Assembly (NCBI GenBank): GCA_030377865.1
Contig: JAUCGA010000024.1
Coordinates: forward strand, 1-60,341
Length of the DNA: 60,341 nt
Source of the DNA: Anaerolineales bacterium HSG25
Lineage (GTDB): Bacteria > Chloroflexota > Anaerolineae > 4572-78 > J111
Direction: 5' to 3'
In this document: positions 51,425 through 60,005 of the stretch, in pieces
How the letters are laid out: each line of letters begins with the position of its first letter
Position numbering within the stretch: the first letter of the stretch is position 1
The notes under the pieces: generated by a model
The model's database searches: none
Told to the model about the DNA's origin: nothing
Seen by the model: the letters and a program-made list of their open reading frames with translations, nothing else
Translations under genes and position numbers: made by a program

Positions 51425-52960
51425 GTGGAAATTATCAAAGATGAACTTGAACGTTGCGAAACGTTAGTAACAGCAACGTTCGGCAAAAAAGAAGTAGAAA
51501 AGCTATACAAAAAAGCCGCTAGAAAACTATCTAGGGGATACAAAATTCCGGGTTTTCGACCGGGCAAAGCACCGTACCAAATAGTCGCTCGTAGACTAGG
51601 TATCGATACCCTCCATGAGCAAATTTTGCAGGAAGACGGTGAGCGACTGTACACCAAAGTCATTCAGGCATCTGAAATTACGCCCTATGGGCAGGCCAAC
51701 GTTGACGAAATCACTTGGGAACCAGAACCACTGGTTATAAAGATACGAATACCAACTGCTCCTACAGTCACGGTCGGCAACTATCGAGACATTCGGATTG
51801 AACCGGAAGCAATTGAACCGGTTACAGATGAAGAGATCCAAGAAATCCTTGTTCAATACCAAGAGCAGAACGCCACTTGGGTTCCGTCAGAAAAACTGGC
51901 TGAAGAGGGTGACTCGGCCTCTATTTTGGTTACGGAGCGAGATGGAGATACGGTTATTACCGATGATGAATCGGGAGATTACGTTTTAATTCTGTCTGAA
52001 ACAGCAGAAGAAAACCCGACCCCTCAAGACAAGTTTACCGAAGCGTTGATGGGCTTAAGTGAAGGTGACGAAAAAGAATTTACCATCACTTATCCAGAAG
52101 ATTTCAATGACTCTAAACATGCTGGTAAAACTATTACATTCCATGTTGAGGTTAGCGGGGTTAAGGTTAAAGAACTAGACCCGATTGACGACGAGTTGGC
52201 TCAGAGTGTTTCAGATTTAGATACTCTTGATGCCTTAAAAACACACTTGCAAACCAATATAGAACAACAACGAGAAAATGAACGAGATGTAGCTTTAGGG
52301 AATAAAACCTTACTCGAAGCGGTTAAGTTATCCGAAGCGAGCTGGTCTGTAGCATTTGAGGATCAAACGCTACAGCAACGTCTCAAAGAACAAGAACAAC
52401 AACTCAAACAAAGTAGTTTACGCTTTGAAGATTATTATAAAATTCAAAATACGACGAAAGAAGCATGGGAAGAAAAGGTTCGGGCGAGTGTCGTCACTGA
52501 GCTTAAATCGGGCCTAGTATTGGGTGAAATCTCTCGTCAAGAAAACATAACGGTTTCTGAGCAGGAGCTTATGACTCAAATACGACTCGTCGCTCAATCT
52601 ATGCAGTTAGGCGAGAGCGGTTGGGAACAACTCATGAAGTCGCCACAAGTTCAGGACAATATTAAATTTAATTTGTTGAGCAATAAAGTTATTAACTTCT
52701 TAGCACAAGTTGCGAAGGGAGAAGTCCCCGCAAAAGATGACGAGATTGCTAATGAGGTTATAGCCGAGGTAGAAGCAGACGATACCTCTGTAGCGGAGGA
52801 AGCAGTAGCCGAGGGCACTGAAACAGATACCACTGACGAAGCCTCTGCCGATACTGTGGAAACAGAAGCAGTAGCAGAGGACGCTGAAACAGATGCCGCC
52901 GATGATGGTGCCACTGACGAAAATACCGACACACCTAACTCGGAAAAAGATGCAGAATAG
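51425..52960 (+). CDS. tig: Trigger factor (ribosome-associated chaperone / PPIase)
   Basis: About 511 residues. N-terminal ribosome-binding domain with the signature GFRPGKAP (about 44-51), an FKBP-type PPIase-like domain (about 150-240) and a helical C-terminal domain (about 250-430). The last about 75 residues are an Asp/Glu/Thr/Ala-rich repetitive acidic tail not found in typical family members (about 430 residues). I chose the GTG at 51425 with AGAGG about 9 bases upstream, giving MEIIKDELERCETL; a TTG at 51416 would lie too close to the ribosome-binding site. It is upstream of clpP and clpX, the usual order in bacteria. Confidence 0.93.
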   Translation: MEIIKDELERCETLVTATFGKKEVEKLYKKAARKLSRGYKIPGFRPGKAPYQIVARRLGIDTLHEQILQEDGERLYTKVIQASEITPYGQANVDEITWEPEPLVIKIRIPTAPTVTVGNYRDIRIEPEAIEPVTDEEIQEILVQYQEQNATWVPSEKLAEEGDSASILVTERDGDTVITDDESGDYVLILSETAEENPTPQDKFTEALMGLSEGDEKEFTITYPEDFNDSKHAGKTITFHVEVSGVKVKELDPIDDELAQSVSDLDTLDALKTHLQTNIEQQRENERDVALGNKTLLEAVKLSEASWSVAFEDQTLQQRLKEQEQQLKQSSLRFEDYYKIQNTTKEAWEEKVRASVVTELKSGLVLGEISRQENITVSEQELMTQIRLVAQSMQLGESGWEQLMKSPQVQDNIKFNLLSNKVINFLAQVAKGEVPAKDDEIANEVIAEVEADDTSVAEEAVAEGTETDTTDEASADTVETEAVAEDAETDAADDGATDENTDTPNSEKDAE

Positions 52961-53029
52961 GATTACATGTACATTATTGATGTACATGTCTAAGTAGTTT
53001 TCAGAACTAACTTGTAAAAAACAGAAGTG

Positions 53030-53207
53030 TACCCATAATAGGCGGGTAGCGCGAAGCCTCCTTGAAGGAGGATATACCCGCCAAATACCCGTTGCGATTA
53101 CATAATCGCAACGATCAGGAAAACAGGAGTGTCAAAATTGTATTTTGACAGCAAGAATGGAATTCTTGCACTCCGGGAAAAGTGACAACTTAGAAATGAA
53201 AGTTACT
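53030..53207. repeat. R6 palindromic element, copy c
   Basis: GGCGGGTAGCGCGAAGCCTC...GAGGATATACCCGCC hairpin, then GCGATTACATAATCGC and the block through GAAAGTTACTT shared with the 38.3 kb copy. It abuts an R2-type element. Confidence 0.75.
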
Positions 53208-53354
53208 TAGGAATGGGCATTAAATAAGTTGCGCGTTTTCACATAAGAATGAATTCTTATGCTGACACGAGAAACCTGCTTAAGCAGGTTTTCCGTTTAA
53301 GACGCTGATTTCAATCAGCGGTCGAACGCACAAGTTAAAAAAAACTCATTCCTA
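53208..53354. repeat. R2-type element with a different core, copy d
   Basis: R2 ends (TAGGAATGGGCATTAAATAAG...ACTCATTCCTA) enclose three successive hairpins (ATAAGAATGAATTCTTAT; GAAACCTGCTTAAGCAGGTTTTC region; GCTGATTTCAATCAGC) instead of the standard core. It lies between tig and clpP. The gap 52961-53398 holds only these repeats. Confidence 0.7.
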
Positions 53355-53398
53355 ACAAATCAAACCTTAATAATTAGTCGTATAGGAGCATAACTTTA

Positions 53399-54016
53399 AT
53401 GATACCGAATTTTCCACAAGCAATGGTTCCCATGGTTATTGAGACAAGCGGCCGTGGAGAACGCGCTTATGACATTTTTTCTCTTTTGCTTAAAGAGCGC
53501 ATTATCTTTCTTGGCACCCCCATTAACGACCAGATTGCCAACCTTATCGTGGCTCAACTACTTTATTTAGACCGCGAAGATCCAGAGCGAGAGATTCAGA
53601 TGTATATCAACTGCCCGGGTGGTGTAATTTACGCGGGATTAGCAATTTATGACACCATGCAACAAATTCAAGCTCCAGTTAGTACTTACGGTGTAGGTGT
53701 TACAGCCAGCATGGGTACAGTTTTACTGTTGTCTGGAACAAAAGGGCAACGGTGCGCGCTCCCCCACTCTACCATTCACATGCATCAGGCCGGTGGTGGG
53801 GCACAGGGATATACTACCGATGTTGAAATCCAATATCGTGAGATGAAACGTCAACAAGATTTGTTGTTTACGATTATCAGCAAACACACCGGCCAATCTA
53901 CAGAACGTATTTCGGATGATTTTGAACGAGATCGTTGGATGGATGCTAACGCGGCCAAGGATTATGGTATTGTTGACCAAGTTCTTGGTGAGCCAACTAA
54001 GGCCGAAGAAGAGTAA
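53399..54016 (+). CDS. clpP: ATP-dependent Clp protease proteolytic subunit ClpP
   Basis: 205 residues, usual length. Catalytic triad Ser104 (in [12 protein letters not shown]), His129 (MHQ) and Asp178 (ERDRWMDA), with [23 protein letters not shown] before the active site. The common GQAASMG is replaced here by GVTASMG, a modest variation. It forms the tetradecameric barrel that degrades proteins fed by ClpX, encoded downstream. AGGAG lies about 10 bases before the ATG. R2/R6 elements upstream and R1 downstream separate it from its partners. Confidence 0.95.
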   Translation: MIPNFPQAMVPMVIETSGRGERAYDIFSLLLKERIIFLGTPINDQIANLIVAQLLYLDREDPEREIQMYINCPGGVIYAGLAIYDTMQQIQAPVSTYGVGVTASMGTVLLLSGTKGQRCALPHSTIHMHQAGGGAQGYTTDVEIQYREMKRQQDLLFTIISKHTGQSTERISDDFERDRWMDANAAKDYGIVDQVLGEPTKAEEE

Positions 54017-54055
54017 ACGAACCTTAGATAGTTTGTTTCTCCAGCGTCCTTGAGA

Positions 54056-54146
54056 CTAAATATTCAGTGAACTCGCTAGAAAGAGTATCAGAAACCCGAT
54101 TTCTCAAAGAAATCGGGTTTCTAGGGCAGTTTTGCTGAACTTTTAC
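54056..54146. mobile_element. R1 palindromic element, copy f, between clpP and clpX
   Basis: 91 bp, CTAAATATTCAG...CTTTTAC with a perfect central hairpin. CTTGAG is found at both flanks (…CTTGAGA before and CTTGAGG after), a slightly decayed target duplication. Confidence 0.8.
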
Positions 54147-54236
54147 CTTGAGGCTATATGCGTTGAGGACGCTGGAATTAGTAAGCATGTATCTACAAAG
54201 CTGTAAGCAAAAAATCCATCATAAGGGTGACAACGA

Positions 54237-55607
54237 ATGGCCCCTAGATTTCGGTCTAACACTCAGATCTGTTCTTTTTGTAAGCGTACTCAAGAGGATG
54301 TTTATCGGTTGATTGCAGGCCCCGATGATGTCTATATCTGCGACGAATGTGTAGAACTATGCCGCGATATTCTTGAAGAAGATGACCCCTCATTTGCAGA
54401 GCGCTCTCGTTTTAATATTTCTGGAGAGGTTCTGTCCCCCAAAGAGATTGTCCACCATCTTGACCAATGGGTCGTGGGACAAGATCAAGCCAAAAAAGTT
54501 CTTTCTGTTGCGGTATACAACCATTACAAACGAATAAAACAACAACAACGCAAGTTAAGAACAGATGAGGTTGAGTTATATAAAAGTAATATTTTATTGA
54601 TTGGGCCGACTGGGTGCGGCAAAACGTTGTTAGCCCAAACCTTGGCTCGCGTTTTAGATGTTCCATTCTGTATTGCCGATGCCACCTCGCTGACTGAGGC
54701 GGGGTATGTGGGCGAGGACGTGGAAAACATCTTACTCCGACTAATGCAGGCGGCTGATTATGATGTTGAACGAGCCGAGCAAGGTATCATCTACATTGAT
54801 GAAATTGACAAAGCGGCTCGTAAATCGGGCGAAAACCTCTCAATTACCCGCGATGTCTCTGGGGAAGGTGTACAGCAAGCACTCCTAAAAATCATTGAAG
54901 GTATCAAAGCCAATGTACCCCCCCAAGGAGGCCGAAAGCATCCTCAGCAAGAGGTCATCCAAATCGACACTTCTAATATTTTGTTCATTTGTGCGGGAGC
55001 ATTTGATGGTCTTGATAAGGTCATCGAAAAACGACTTGGCACCAAGGGACGAATCGGTTTTGGGAAATCGAAATCTCAACCTGTATTAGAGGCTGTTACC
55101 CCCTTTAACAGCAAAAAATCAAAATCGCAAAAACGTCAAAAGGATCGAGAAGCCACGGCTCATCAGACCGAACTTCTGTCACAGCTCACCATGGATGATC
55201 TGTTAGGCTATGGCTTAATTCCTGAATTTATTGGACGTTTACCAGTTACAGTAACAGTTAATCCGTTAGACCATTCGGCTTTAATGCGAATATTAACTGA
55301 ACCACGCAACGCTATCGCCAAACAATTCCAGCATCTATGCGCTATGGATGGAGTGGAGCTAGTCTTTACAGACGAAGCACTCTCGACCGCGGCTGATTTG
55401 GCCTTGAGTCGAAAAACTGGCGCTCGGGGCTTGCGAACAATTATCGAATCGGCCTTGCTAGATGTGATGTATGAGATTCCCTCTCGTAATGATGTTGAAA
55501 AATGTGTTATTACCGAAGATGTGTTTGAGGAAAATGCCAAACCGGAATATTACGACGCACGTGATAAATCGGTGAGCGATCTGTTAGATTTAGAAAAAGC
55601 GGCATAA
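54237..55607 (+). CDS. clpX: Clp protease ATPase subunit ClpX
   Basis: 456 residues. N-terminal zinc-binding domain (CSFCKRTQ...CDECVELC), Walker A GPTGCGKT, pore loop GYVGEDVE, Walker [37 protein letters not shown] and the sensor region [10 protein letters not shown]. The insertion [22 protein letters not shown] (about 290-310) makes the large domain slightly longer and more basic than usual. It unfolds substrates and passes them to ClpP. A hairpin terminator follows. Confidence 0.96.
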   Translation: MAPRFRSNTQICSFCKRTQEDVYRLIAGPDDVYICDECVELCRDILEEDDPSFAERSRFNISGEVLSPKEIVHHLDQWVVGQDQAKKVLSVAVYNHYKRIKQQQRKLRTDEVELYKSNILLIGPTGCGKTLLAQTLARVLDVPFCIADATSLTEAGYVGEDVENILLRLMQAADYDVERAEQGIIYIDEIDKAARKSGENLSITRDVSGEGVQQALLKIIEGIKANVPPQGGRKHPQQEVIQIDTSNILFICAGAFDGLDKVIEKRLGTKGRIGFGKSKSQPVLEAVTPFNSKKSKSQKRQKDREATAHQTELLSQLTMDDLLGYGLIPEFIGRLPVTVTVNPLDHSALMRILTEPRNAIAKQFQHLCAMDGVELVFTDEALSTAADLALSRKTGARGLRTIIESALLDVMYEIPSRNDVEKCVITEDVFEENAKPEYYDARDKSVSDLLDLEKAA

Positions 55608-55617
55608 GAGCATGTTA

Positions 55618-55655
55618 GAGTGCAAAAACAAGATGCTTTTGCACTCCTTTTTTCT
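55618..55655 (+). terminator. Terminator after clpX, resembling half of an R4 core
   Basis: Stem GAGTGCAAAA/TTTTGCACTC, loop ACAAGATGC, then seven T. The arm GAGTGCAAAA and ...GCTTTTGCACTCC match the inner inverted repeat of the R4 elements, so it may be an R4 remnant used as a terminator. Confidence 0.75.
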
Positions 55656-55704
55656 TACCCTAACTTTTTCTTTGGTTCGGTTGAAAATAACACAACAACG
55701 AATT

Positions 55705-55780
55705 TAGGCAGTTCCAACTTTTAAAATCTCCCAAACTGAGTAAATTCTCTTTTTCAATATCAACCTGACCACTACAGTTT
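55705..55780. repeat. Partial R9 and R10 repeats
   Basis: GGCAGTTCCAAC...AAATCTCCCAAACTGAG (R9 half) followed by ATCAACCTGACCACTACA (R10 half), matching the intact forms at about 58.0-58.2 kb. Confidence 0.6.
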
Positions 55781-55837
55781 TTTCGTTTTTTCAGTAGCTG
55801 AAGTAATATCAAAATCAAGTAAAAAAGGAAAATTGAT

Positions 55838-56437
55838 ATGAGTGTATTAGTTGCAAAAGAAGCACCCGATTTTGTAGCACCCACTGTGATGCCTGATGGT
55901 AGCATCAAGAATGATTTTAGGCTCTTTGATTTAAAAGGAGAATACGTGGTACTTTTCTTCTGGCCTCTGGATTTCACTTTTGTGTGTCCTACAGAAATCA
56001 TAGCCCATAACAAACGTATTGATGAGTTCAAGAAGCGCGGTGTTGAAGTGGTCGGAGTTTCCATCGATTCACAGTTTACACATTTCGCGTGGCGAAACAC
56101 GTCGCCGGAGGAAGGAGGCATTGGTCAAATACAGTTTCCGATGGTGGCCGACGTGAAGCACACCATTGTCCAGGCTTATGGAATCGAACACCCGGGAGGC
56201 GTTGCTCTGCGAGCGTCATTTTTAATCGACAAGGCTGGTATCGTACAGCATCAGGTCGTTAATAATCTTTCACTTGGTAGGAATATTGATGAGATGCTAC
56301 GAATTATTGACGCTTTGCAGTTCACCGAAGAACACGGAGAAGTATGTCCTGCTGGCTGGAACAAAGGCGAAGAGGGCATGAAGGCAACAACGGATGGTGT
56401 CGCAGAGTATCTCGCTTCACATTCGGAAAATCTTTGA
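55838..56437 (+). CDS. Peroxiredoxin, typical 2-Cys (AhpC/Prx1 type)
   Basis: 199 residues. Peroxidatic Cys50 in DFTFVCPTEI and resolving Cys170 in GEVCPAGW, plus the intervening GVSIDSQFTHFAWRN and GGVALRASFLIDK blocks. It reduces peroxides using thioredoxin or AhpF-like reductants. The second Cys and length place it in the typical 2-Cys class. Upstream AAGGAAAATTGAT gives a ribosome-binding site. The gene stands alone. Confidence 0.95.
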   Translation: MSVLVAKEAPDFVAPTVMPDGSIKNDFRLFDLKGEYVVLFFWPLDFTFVCPTEIIAHNKRIDEFKKRGVEVVGVSIDSQFTHFAWRNTSPEEGGIGQIQFPMVADVKHTIVQAYGIEHPGGVALRASFLIDKAGIVQHQVVNNLSLGRNIDEMLRIIDALQFTEEHGEVCPAGWNKGEEGMKATTDGVAEYLASHSENL

Positions 56438-56440
56438 TCT

Positions 56441-56472
56441 TAGGAATGAACATTCATTAACTTGAGTACTCC
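56441..56472. repeat. Half R2 element
   Basis: TAGGAATGAACATTCATTAAC and following bases match the left end of R2; no right end follows. Confidence 0.55.
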
Positions 56473-56531
56473 TTATTCAAATCGGTCATTATCCTCACTT
56501 GACGGACTTTCTGCTTACAGGAACGAATTTT

Positions 56532-56993
56532 ATGGGGTTAAAAAAACGCCCTTGGTCAGTCACAGCTTTAACTGTACTTTTAGTACTTGAGGCGATTGCA
56601 CTGGTTAGTACCGGCTCATTTAAATTATATGAGAATATCTATCTAACCTCCCAAAATTTATTAGTTGATGCGATGAACATGAGCATCGCACCTATTGGCT
56701 CACTCTCCATCCCGTTATCCATGCTAACTTTGATCGCCGCCTTTGGTTTTATCCGTCTTTGGCCAGGCGCGTGGCTTAACGCCATGCTTGTACAGGGAGT
56801 TGTACTTTTATTCTTGTTAATACTACATTTCACCAATAATATCCAAGAGGCAACCGATTATGGTATTATGGCCTATGCCGTATTTATTGTTATTTACCTA
56901 AACTATAATGAAGTTCATGCTACATTTAGGGATGTTAATCGAGTGTATCAACAGCTTCTGGAAGAGAATGATTATCCATCAACAGATATTTAG
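56532..56993 (+). CDS. Small four-helix membrane protein, unknown function
   Basis: About 153 residues. The start is basic (GLKKRPWSVTA), then four membrane helices (LTVLLVLEAIALVSTG; LSIPLSMLTLIAAFGFI; WLNAMLVQGVVLLFLLILHF; GIMAYAVFIVIYLNY) and a polar C-terminus. The topology resembles DUF2127/DoxX-like small membrane proteins but I do not recognise a family. The ATG at 56532 is preferred over an upstream in-frame start at 56499, since it begins the basic segment before helix 1. Confidence 0.6.
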   Translation: MGLKKRPWSVTALTVLLVLEAIALVSTGSFKLYENIYLTSQNLLVDAMNMSIAPIGSLSIPLSMLTLIAAFGFIRLWPGAWLNAMLVQGVVLLFLLILHFTNNIQEATDYGIMAYAVFIVIYLNYNEVHATFRDVNRVYQQLLEENDYPSTDI

Positions 56994-56997
56994 AACA

Positions 56998-57300
56998 ACT
57001 AAACACAAAAGAATATCTGACACAAAAGTTTGTCGATTCATTCATGGTTCAACATGACTAAAACAATATGGTTCTCTGGTAGATTCTGTGCAACTCAAAA
57101 CCGTGTCCTGAATTAGATACTTCGATGAGGCAATCTTCCCGCAAGTTTTAAACTTGCGGGAAGATGATGACACAATCATAACCATTGCACGGAAAGCCCC
57201 AAAGAGCCAACAATATCTGACAGGATTGACAGGATTACAAGTGAAAAAATCCTGTTAATCTTGTCAATCCTGTCAAAAAATGCTTTTGATTTTGTCAGCA
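56998..57300. repeat. R5 repeat split by an R3 element
   Basis: The R5 unit (56998-57069 and 57209-57300; ACAAAAGTTTGTCGATTC..., ATCTGACAGGATTGACAGG) is interrupted by R3 at 57070-57208. The two halves join correctly if R3 and one duplicated AACAATAT are removed. The gap 56994-57557 holds only repeats. Confidence 0.8.
57070..57208 (+). mobile_element. R3 element (MITE-like), copy c, inserted in R5
   Basis: 139 bp, GGTTCTCTGG...CCAAAGAGCC, with perfect 8-bp duplication AACAATAT (57062-57069 and 57209-57216). Confidence 0.92.
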
Positions 57301-57308
57301 TGTCAGGT

Positions 57309-57347
57309 CACTCTGGAGCGTGCAACTTATTTAGGACTCATTCCTAC
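57309..57347. repeat. Half R2 element
   Basis: CACTCTGGAGCGTGCAACTTATTTAGG...ATTCCTA, the right half of R2. Confidence 0.55.
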
Positions 57348-57423
57348 CCAAATAGAGACTTAGGCAAATTCTTCACTCCCGCCGATCATTCGAACATGAT
57401 CATCCATCAACATGGCTCCCACC

Positions 57424-57514
57424 TTAAAAGTTCAGCAAAGTAGCTCTAGAAACCCGATTTCTCAAAGAAATCGGGTTTCTGACGTTCTTTCTGGCGAGTT
57501 CACTGAATATTTAC
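57424..57514. mobile_element. R1 palindromic element, copy g
   Basis: 91 bp, TTAAAAGTTCAG...TGAATATTTAC with perfect hairpin AGAAACCCGATTTCT. No clear target duplication is seen. Confidence 0.8.
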
Positions 57515-57557
57515 CCTTAAAAAGCAATAGGAGTTTTGGGGTAGCCTATTTACATTA

Positions 57558-57586
57558 TTGACATCGACCTGTAGAACCTTTAAAAT
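57558..57586 (+). promoter_or_regulatory. Sigma-70-type promoter for the response regulator
   Basis: Perfect TTGACA (57558-57563), 17-base spacer, TAAAAT (57581-57586). The transcript would start near 57593, 20 bases before the ATG. Confidence 0.75.
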
Positions 57587-57612
57587 CGATATGTAACGTA
57601 TAGGAGGCTCAC

Positions 57613-57984
57613 ATGAATAACGACCGATATATCCTCTATATTGAAGATGAACGCTCTATGTTTGAACTAGTACGCCAAGCCTTAAAACTCTCAGGATATG
57701 AGGTTAAACCAGCCACCTCTGGCAAGCAGGGGTTGGCTATGTTAAAAAAACGTAAACCCGATTTATTATTGCTCGACCTGATGATGCCCGGTATCAATGG
57801 CTGGGACATCTATCGGAAAATTAAGAGTAACAAACTGTTAGCCGATATTCCGGTTATTGCTCTTTCGGCTCGACCACCGGATGACAACGGTTACATTATT
57901 AAAGATTTACCACCCGTTGATGGGTATCTGACTAAACCGTTTGAGATGGATGAGTTAGTTAGCTCAGTAGAAAAGTTGTTATAG
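57613..57984 (+). CDS. Stand-alone response regulator receiver (CheY-like)
   Basis: 123 residues, receiver domain only. Acidic pair in YIEDER, acceptor Asp in LLLDLMMPG, switch Ser in ALSA and Lys in LTKPF. The first acidic pair is Glu-Asp rather than Asp-Asp, common in this group. It has a perfect promoter and AGGAGG ribosome-binding site. No kinase adjoins; it probably serves an orphan kinase elsewhere, or one of the hybrid kinases here. Confidence 0.88.
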   Translation: MNNDRYILYIEDERSMFELVRQALKLSGYEVKPATSGKQGLAMLKKRKPDLLLLDLMMPGINGWDIYRKIKSNKLLADIPVIALSARPPDDNGYIIKDLPPVDGYLTKPFEMDELVSSVEKLL

Positions 57985-57993
57985 ATATACTTA

Positions 57994-58200
57994 GGCAATT
58001 CCAGAAAAATTGTAGTGGTCAAGATGATGTTGGAGTGCAATGGGTTCAGCCATTGATTTTGGCAACGGCTAAACCCGTTGCACTCCATTTTCAACATCAG
58101 TCTGACCACTACACAATTCCAGAAAAAATCTCCCAAACAGCCCACTGATTTCCTTAACGGGGCAAGGCCGATTTTGGGAGGTTTTAAAAATTGGAACTAA
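57994..58200. repeat. R9 repeat with an R10 palindrome inside it
   Basis: R9 ends CAATTCCAGAAAAA...AAATCTCCCAAA and TTTTGGGAGGTTTTAAA...TTGGAACT. The R10 palindrome (58011-58113; TGTAGTGGTCA...TGACCACTACA) lies near its left end, flanked by 14-bp direct repeats CAATTCCAGAAAAA (57996-58009 and 58114-58127). Confidence 0.75.
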
Positions 58201-58285
58201 TGCAAGATCATTCAAGTTCGTAGTATCCATTTCAATGGGTTACTAATATCCAATGAATTGGGAACTACGAACACCCGTTACCATA

Positions 58286-58422
58286 GACCTGTTCGGGAAT
58301 AACTAATCATCTCATAAAAACTCAAATTCGAGGCGCACGGAGTGCAAAAGCTTCTTGCTTTTGCATGTTTGTCTCCGGCAAAAGCAAGAAGCTTTTGCAC
58401 TCCTTTATTCCCGAACAACTCT
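58286..58422 (+). repeat. R4 palindromic element, copy e
   Basis: 137 bp. Outer stem GTTCGGGAATAA/TTATTCCCGAAC and inner stem GCAAAAGCTTCTTGC as in most copies. It lies just upstream of the HAD gene, and read-through adds a false N-terminal extension to that gene. Confidence 0.85.
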
Positions 58423-58434
58423 TATGACAATTCC

Positions 58435-59049
58435 ATGAATCTCCAACAACGCACCCATTGGATATTTGATATGGACGGCACCTTGACCGTCGCCATGCAC
58501 GATTTTGAGGACATCCGGCGCAGGCTTGATTTACCAGTTAACCAACCGATTATCGAAGCCATTGCCGAGTTACCCCCCGACCAAGCGATGACCAAGCGCC
58601 AACAGTTATACGAGATCGAGCTTGATCTGGCGCGACAGGCCAACCCACAGCCCAGTGCTTTTGAACTATTGGCTTGGCTCAAACAACAAGGCCGACAAGT
58701 AGCTGTGTTGACTCGCAACAGTCGGCAACTGGCCCTTGAGACTCTACAAACCTGTCACCTGCTCCATTTTTTTGATGAGCGCTTTATCCTTGGTCGCGAG
58801 TCTGCTCCGCCCAAACCGAGTCCGGCAGGCGTTGAGCAGATATTACGACAGTGGCAGATTTCAGCCGACAAGGCGGTTATGGTCGGCGATTATCTGTTTG
58901 ATTTGCAAGCCGGTCGGCAGGCGGGTACAGCCACGGTCTATTTTGATGTGGACGATAGTGACTTGTGGACGGCTGAGGCGGATCTGCGGGTGCGGAGTTT
59001 GGGGGAGTTGTTGAAGTTTGTTAAACATGTTCGTAATAAATTTCTGTAG
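58435..59049 (+). CDS. HAD-IA family phosphatase (phosphoglycolate-phosphatase-like)
   Basis: About 204 residues. HAD motif I IFDMDGTLT, motif II Thr in VAVLTRNS, motif III Lys in PPKPSPAGV and motif IV MVGDYLFDLQAGRQAG, with a helical cap between I and II (about 15-85). Such proteins dephosphorylate small phospho-metabolites or nucleotides; the substrate is not fixed. The ATG at 58435 (MNLQQRTHW) is chosen as the upstream codons come from R4. Confidence 0.88.
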   Translation: MNLQQRTHWIFDMDGTLTVAMHDFEDIRRRLDLPVNQPIIEAIAELPPDQAMTKRQQLYEIELDLARQANPQPSAFELLAWLKQQGRQVAVLTRNSRQLALETLQTCHLLHFFDERFILGRESAPPKPSPAGVEQILRQWQISADKAVMVGDYLFDLQAGRQAGTATVYFDVDDSDLWTAEADLRVRSLGELLKFVKHVRNKFL

Positions 59050-59082
59050 TTTTGTTTTTCTTAAGTATCGCCTACAAATTTC

Positions 59083-59221
59083 CATGAGGGTAACGGGTGT
59101 GTACCCGTTACCCTCGACAGGCGGGTGTATACCCGCCAAATACCCGTTGCGATTACATAATCGCAACGATCAGGACATGGTATTTGGGTAAAATTGACAA
59201 CTTAGAAATGAAAGTTACTTA
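59083..59221. repeat. R6 palindromic element, copy d (partly deleted)
   Basis: GGGTAACGGGTGTGTACCCG hairpin, GGCGGGTGTATACCCGCC, GCGATTACATAATCGC and AATTGACAACTTAGAAATG; it lacks the GGAGTGTC...CACTCC part of the 38.3 and 53.0 kb copies. Confidence 0.7.
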
Positions 59222-59254
59222 GAGACCTGACAGGTTTTTAAAACCTGTCAGGTC
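59222..59254. repeat. R7 hairpin GACCTGACAGGTTTT/AAAACCTGTCAGGTC, copy b
   Basis: Near-perfect 15-bp palindrome immediately upstream of the VOC gene; the first copy is in the nos cluster at 48.65 kb. Confidence 0.7.
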
Positions 59255-59275
59255 TGTCTGTATAACGGAGAACCC

Positions 59276-59695
59276 ATGTTCAAACGACTAGCCCATATCT
59301 GTATCGGAGCGACCGATTTACAAGCCACATCTGATTTTTACTGCGACATTCTCGGCTTGAAAAAACAGTTCAAGTTTGACCGAGATGGCGAGATTATCGG
59401 CTTTTACCTCTTCATTGGTGAGACCACCTTTATTGAGGTATTTGCCGATTCTACCAGCCCGGCCAGAGAGCAGGGCCAACTCCTGCTCAAACATTTTTGT
59501 TTGGAGGTGAATGACATGGATGAGGTCATCACCACCATACGGGCCAAAGGCGGGGAGATTACCGACAAAAAATTCGGCATCGACAACGCTTGGCAAGCAT
59601 GGCTCACCGACCCGAGCGGAGTCGAGATTGAACTGCATCAATACACGTCAGAAAGTTCCCATTTTACGGGGCAGGATTGTGTGGTCGATTGGTAA
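59276..59695 (+). CDS. VOC superfamily (glyoxalase/bleomycin-resistance-like) protein
   Basis: 139 residues. Two beta-alpha-beta-beta-beta repeats typical of vicinal oxygen chelate proteins: AHICIGATDLQATSDFYCDILGLKK and KHFCLEVNDMDEV...AWLTDPSGVEIELHQ. His7, Glu in TFIEV, His in KHF and Glu in VEIELHQ are plausible metal ligands. It may be a lyase or dioxygenase-like enzyme; the substrate is unknown. GGAGA lies seven bases before the ATG. It overlaps the following gene remnant. Confidence 0.85.
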   Translation: MFKRLAHICIGATDLQATSDFYCDILGLKKQFKFDRDGEIIGFYLFIGETTFIEVFADSTSPAREQGQLLLKHFCLEVNDMDEVITTIRAKGGEITDKKFGIDNAWQAWLTDPSGVEIELHQYTSESSHFTGQDCVVDW

Positions 59696-59993
59696 AAAAG
59701 CAAATGAGTTAGAAGAAAACGCTGAAACCTTGTTAGCTTTGGCTTCGATTCATCAACAGTTGGAGCCTTCGGTGGACATAACAACCTATCTCCAACAGGC
59801 TCAAAATCTATTGGAGGATACTGATTATGGAGATTGGGCGACATGGGCGGCATTATCGGGTGATAAGGAAAAGGCGTTAGCCTATCTGGAAAAGGCAATA
59901 GAAAAGGAAAAGTTACTCAAGGTTTGGTATAAGCGCGATCCCGATTTAGCAATTCTGCATGGTGACCCACGGTTTGAGGCGTTGGTGGGGTAG
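59679..59993 (+). pseudogene. C-terminal TPR-like fragment of a larger protein
   Basis: About 100 residues in frame: KANELEENAETLLALASIHQ, WAALSGDKEKALAYLEKAIEK and RDPDLAILHGDPRFEALVG. The last phrase is typical of the end of TPR domains fused to kinases, cyclases or AAA regulators. There is no good start (a GTG at 59679 overlaps the VOC stop). It looks like a displaced tail joined after the VOC gene. Confidence 0.45.
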
Positions 59994-60005
59994 GGTTGCA
60001 TCTCC

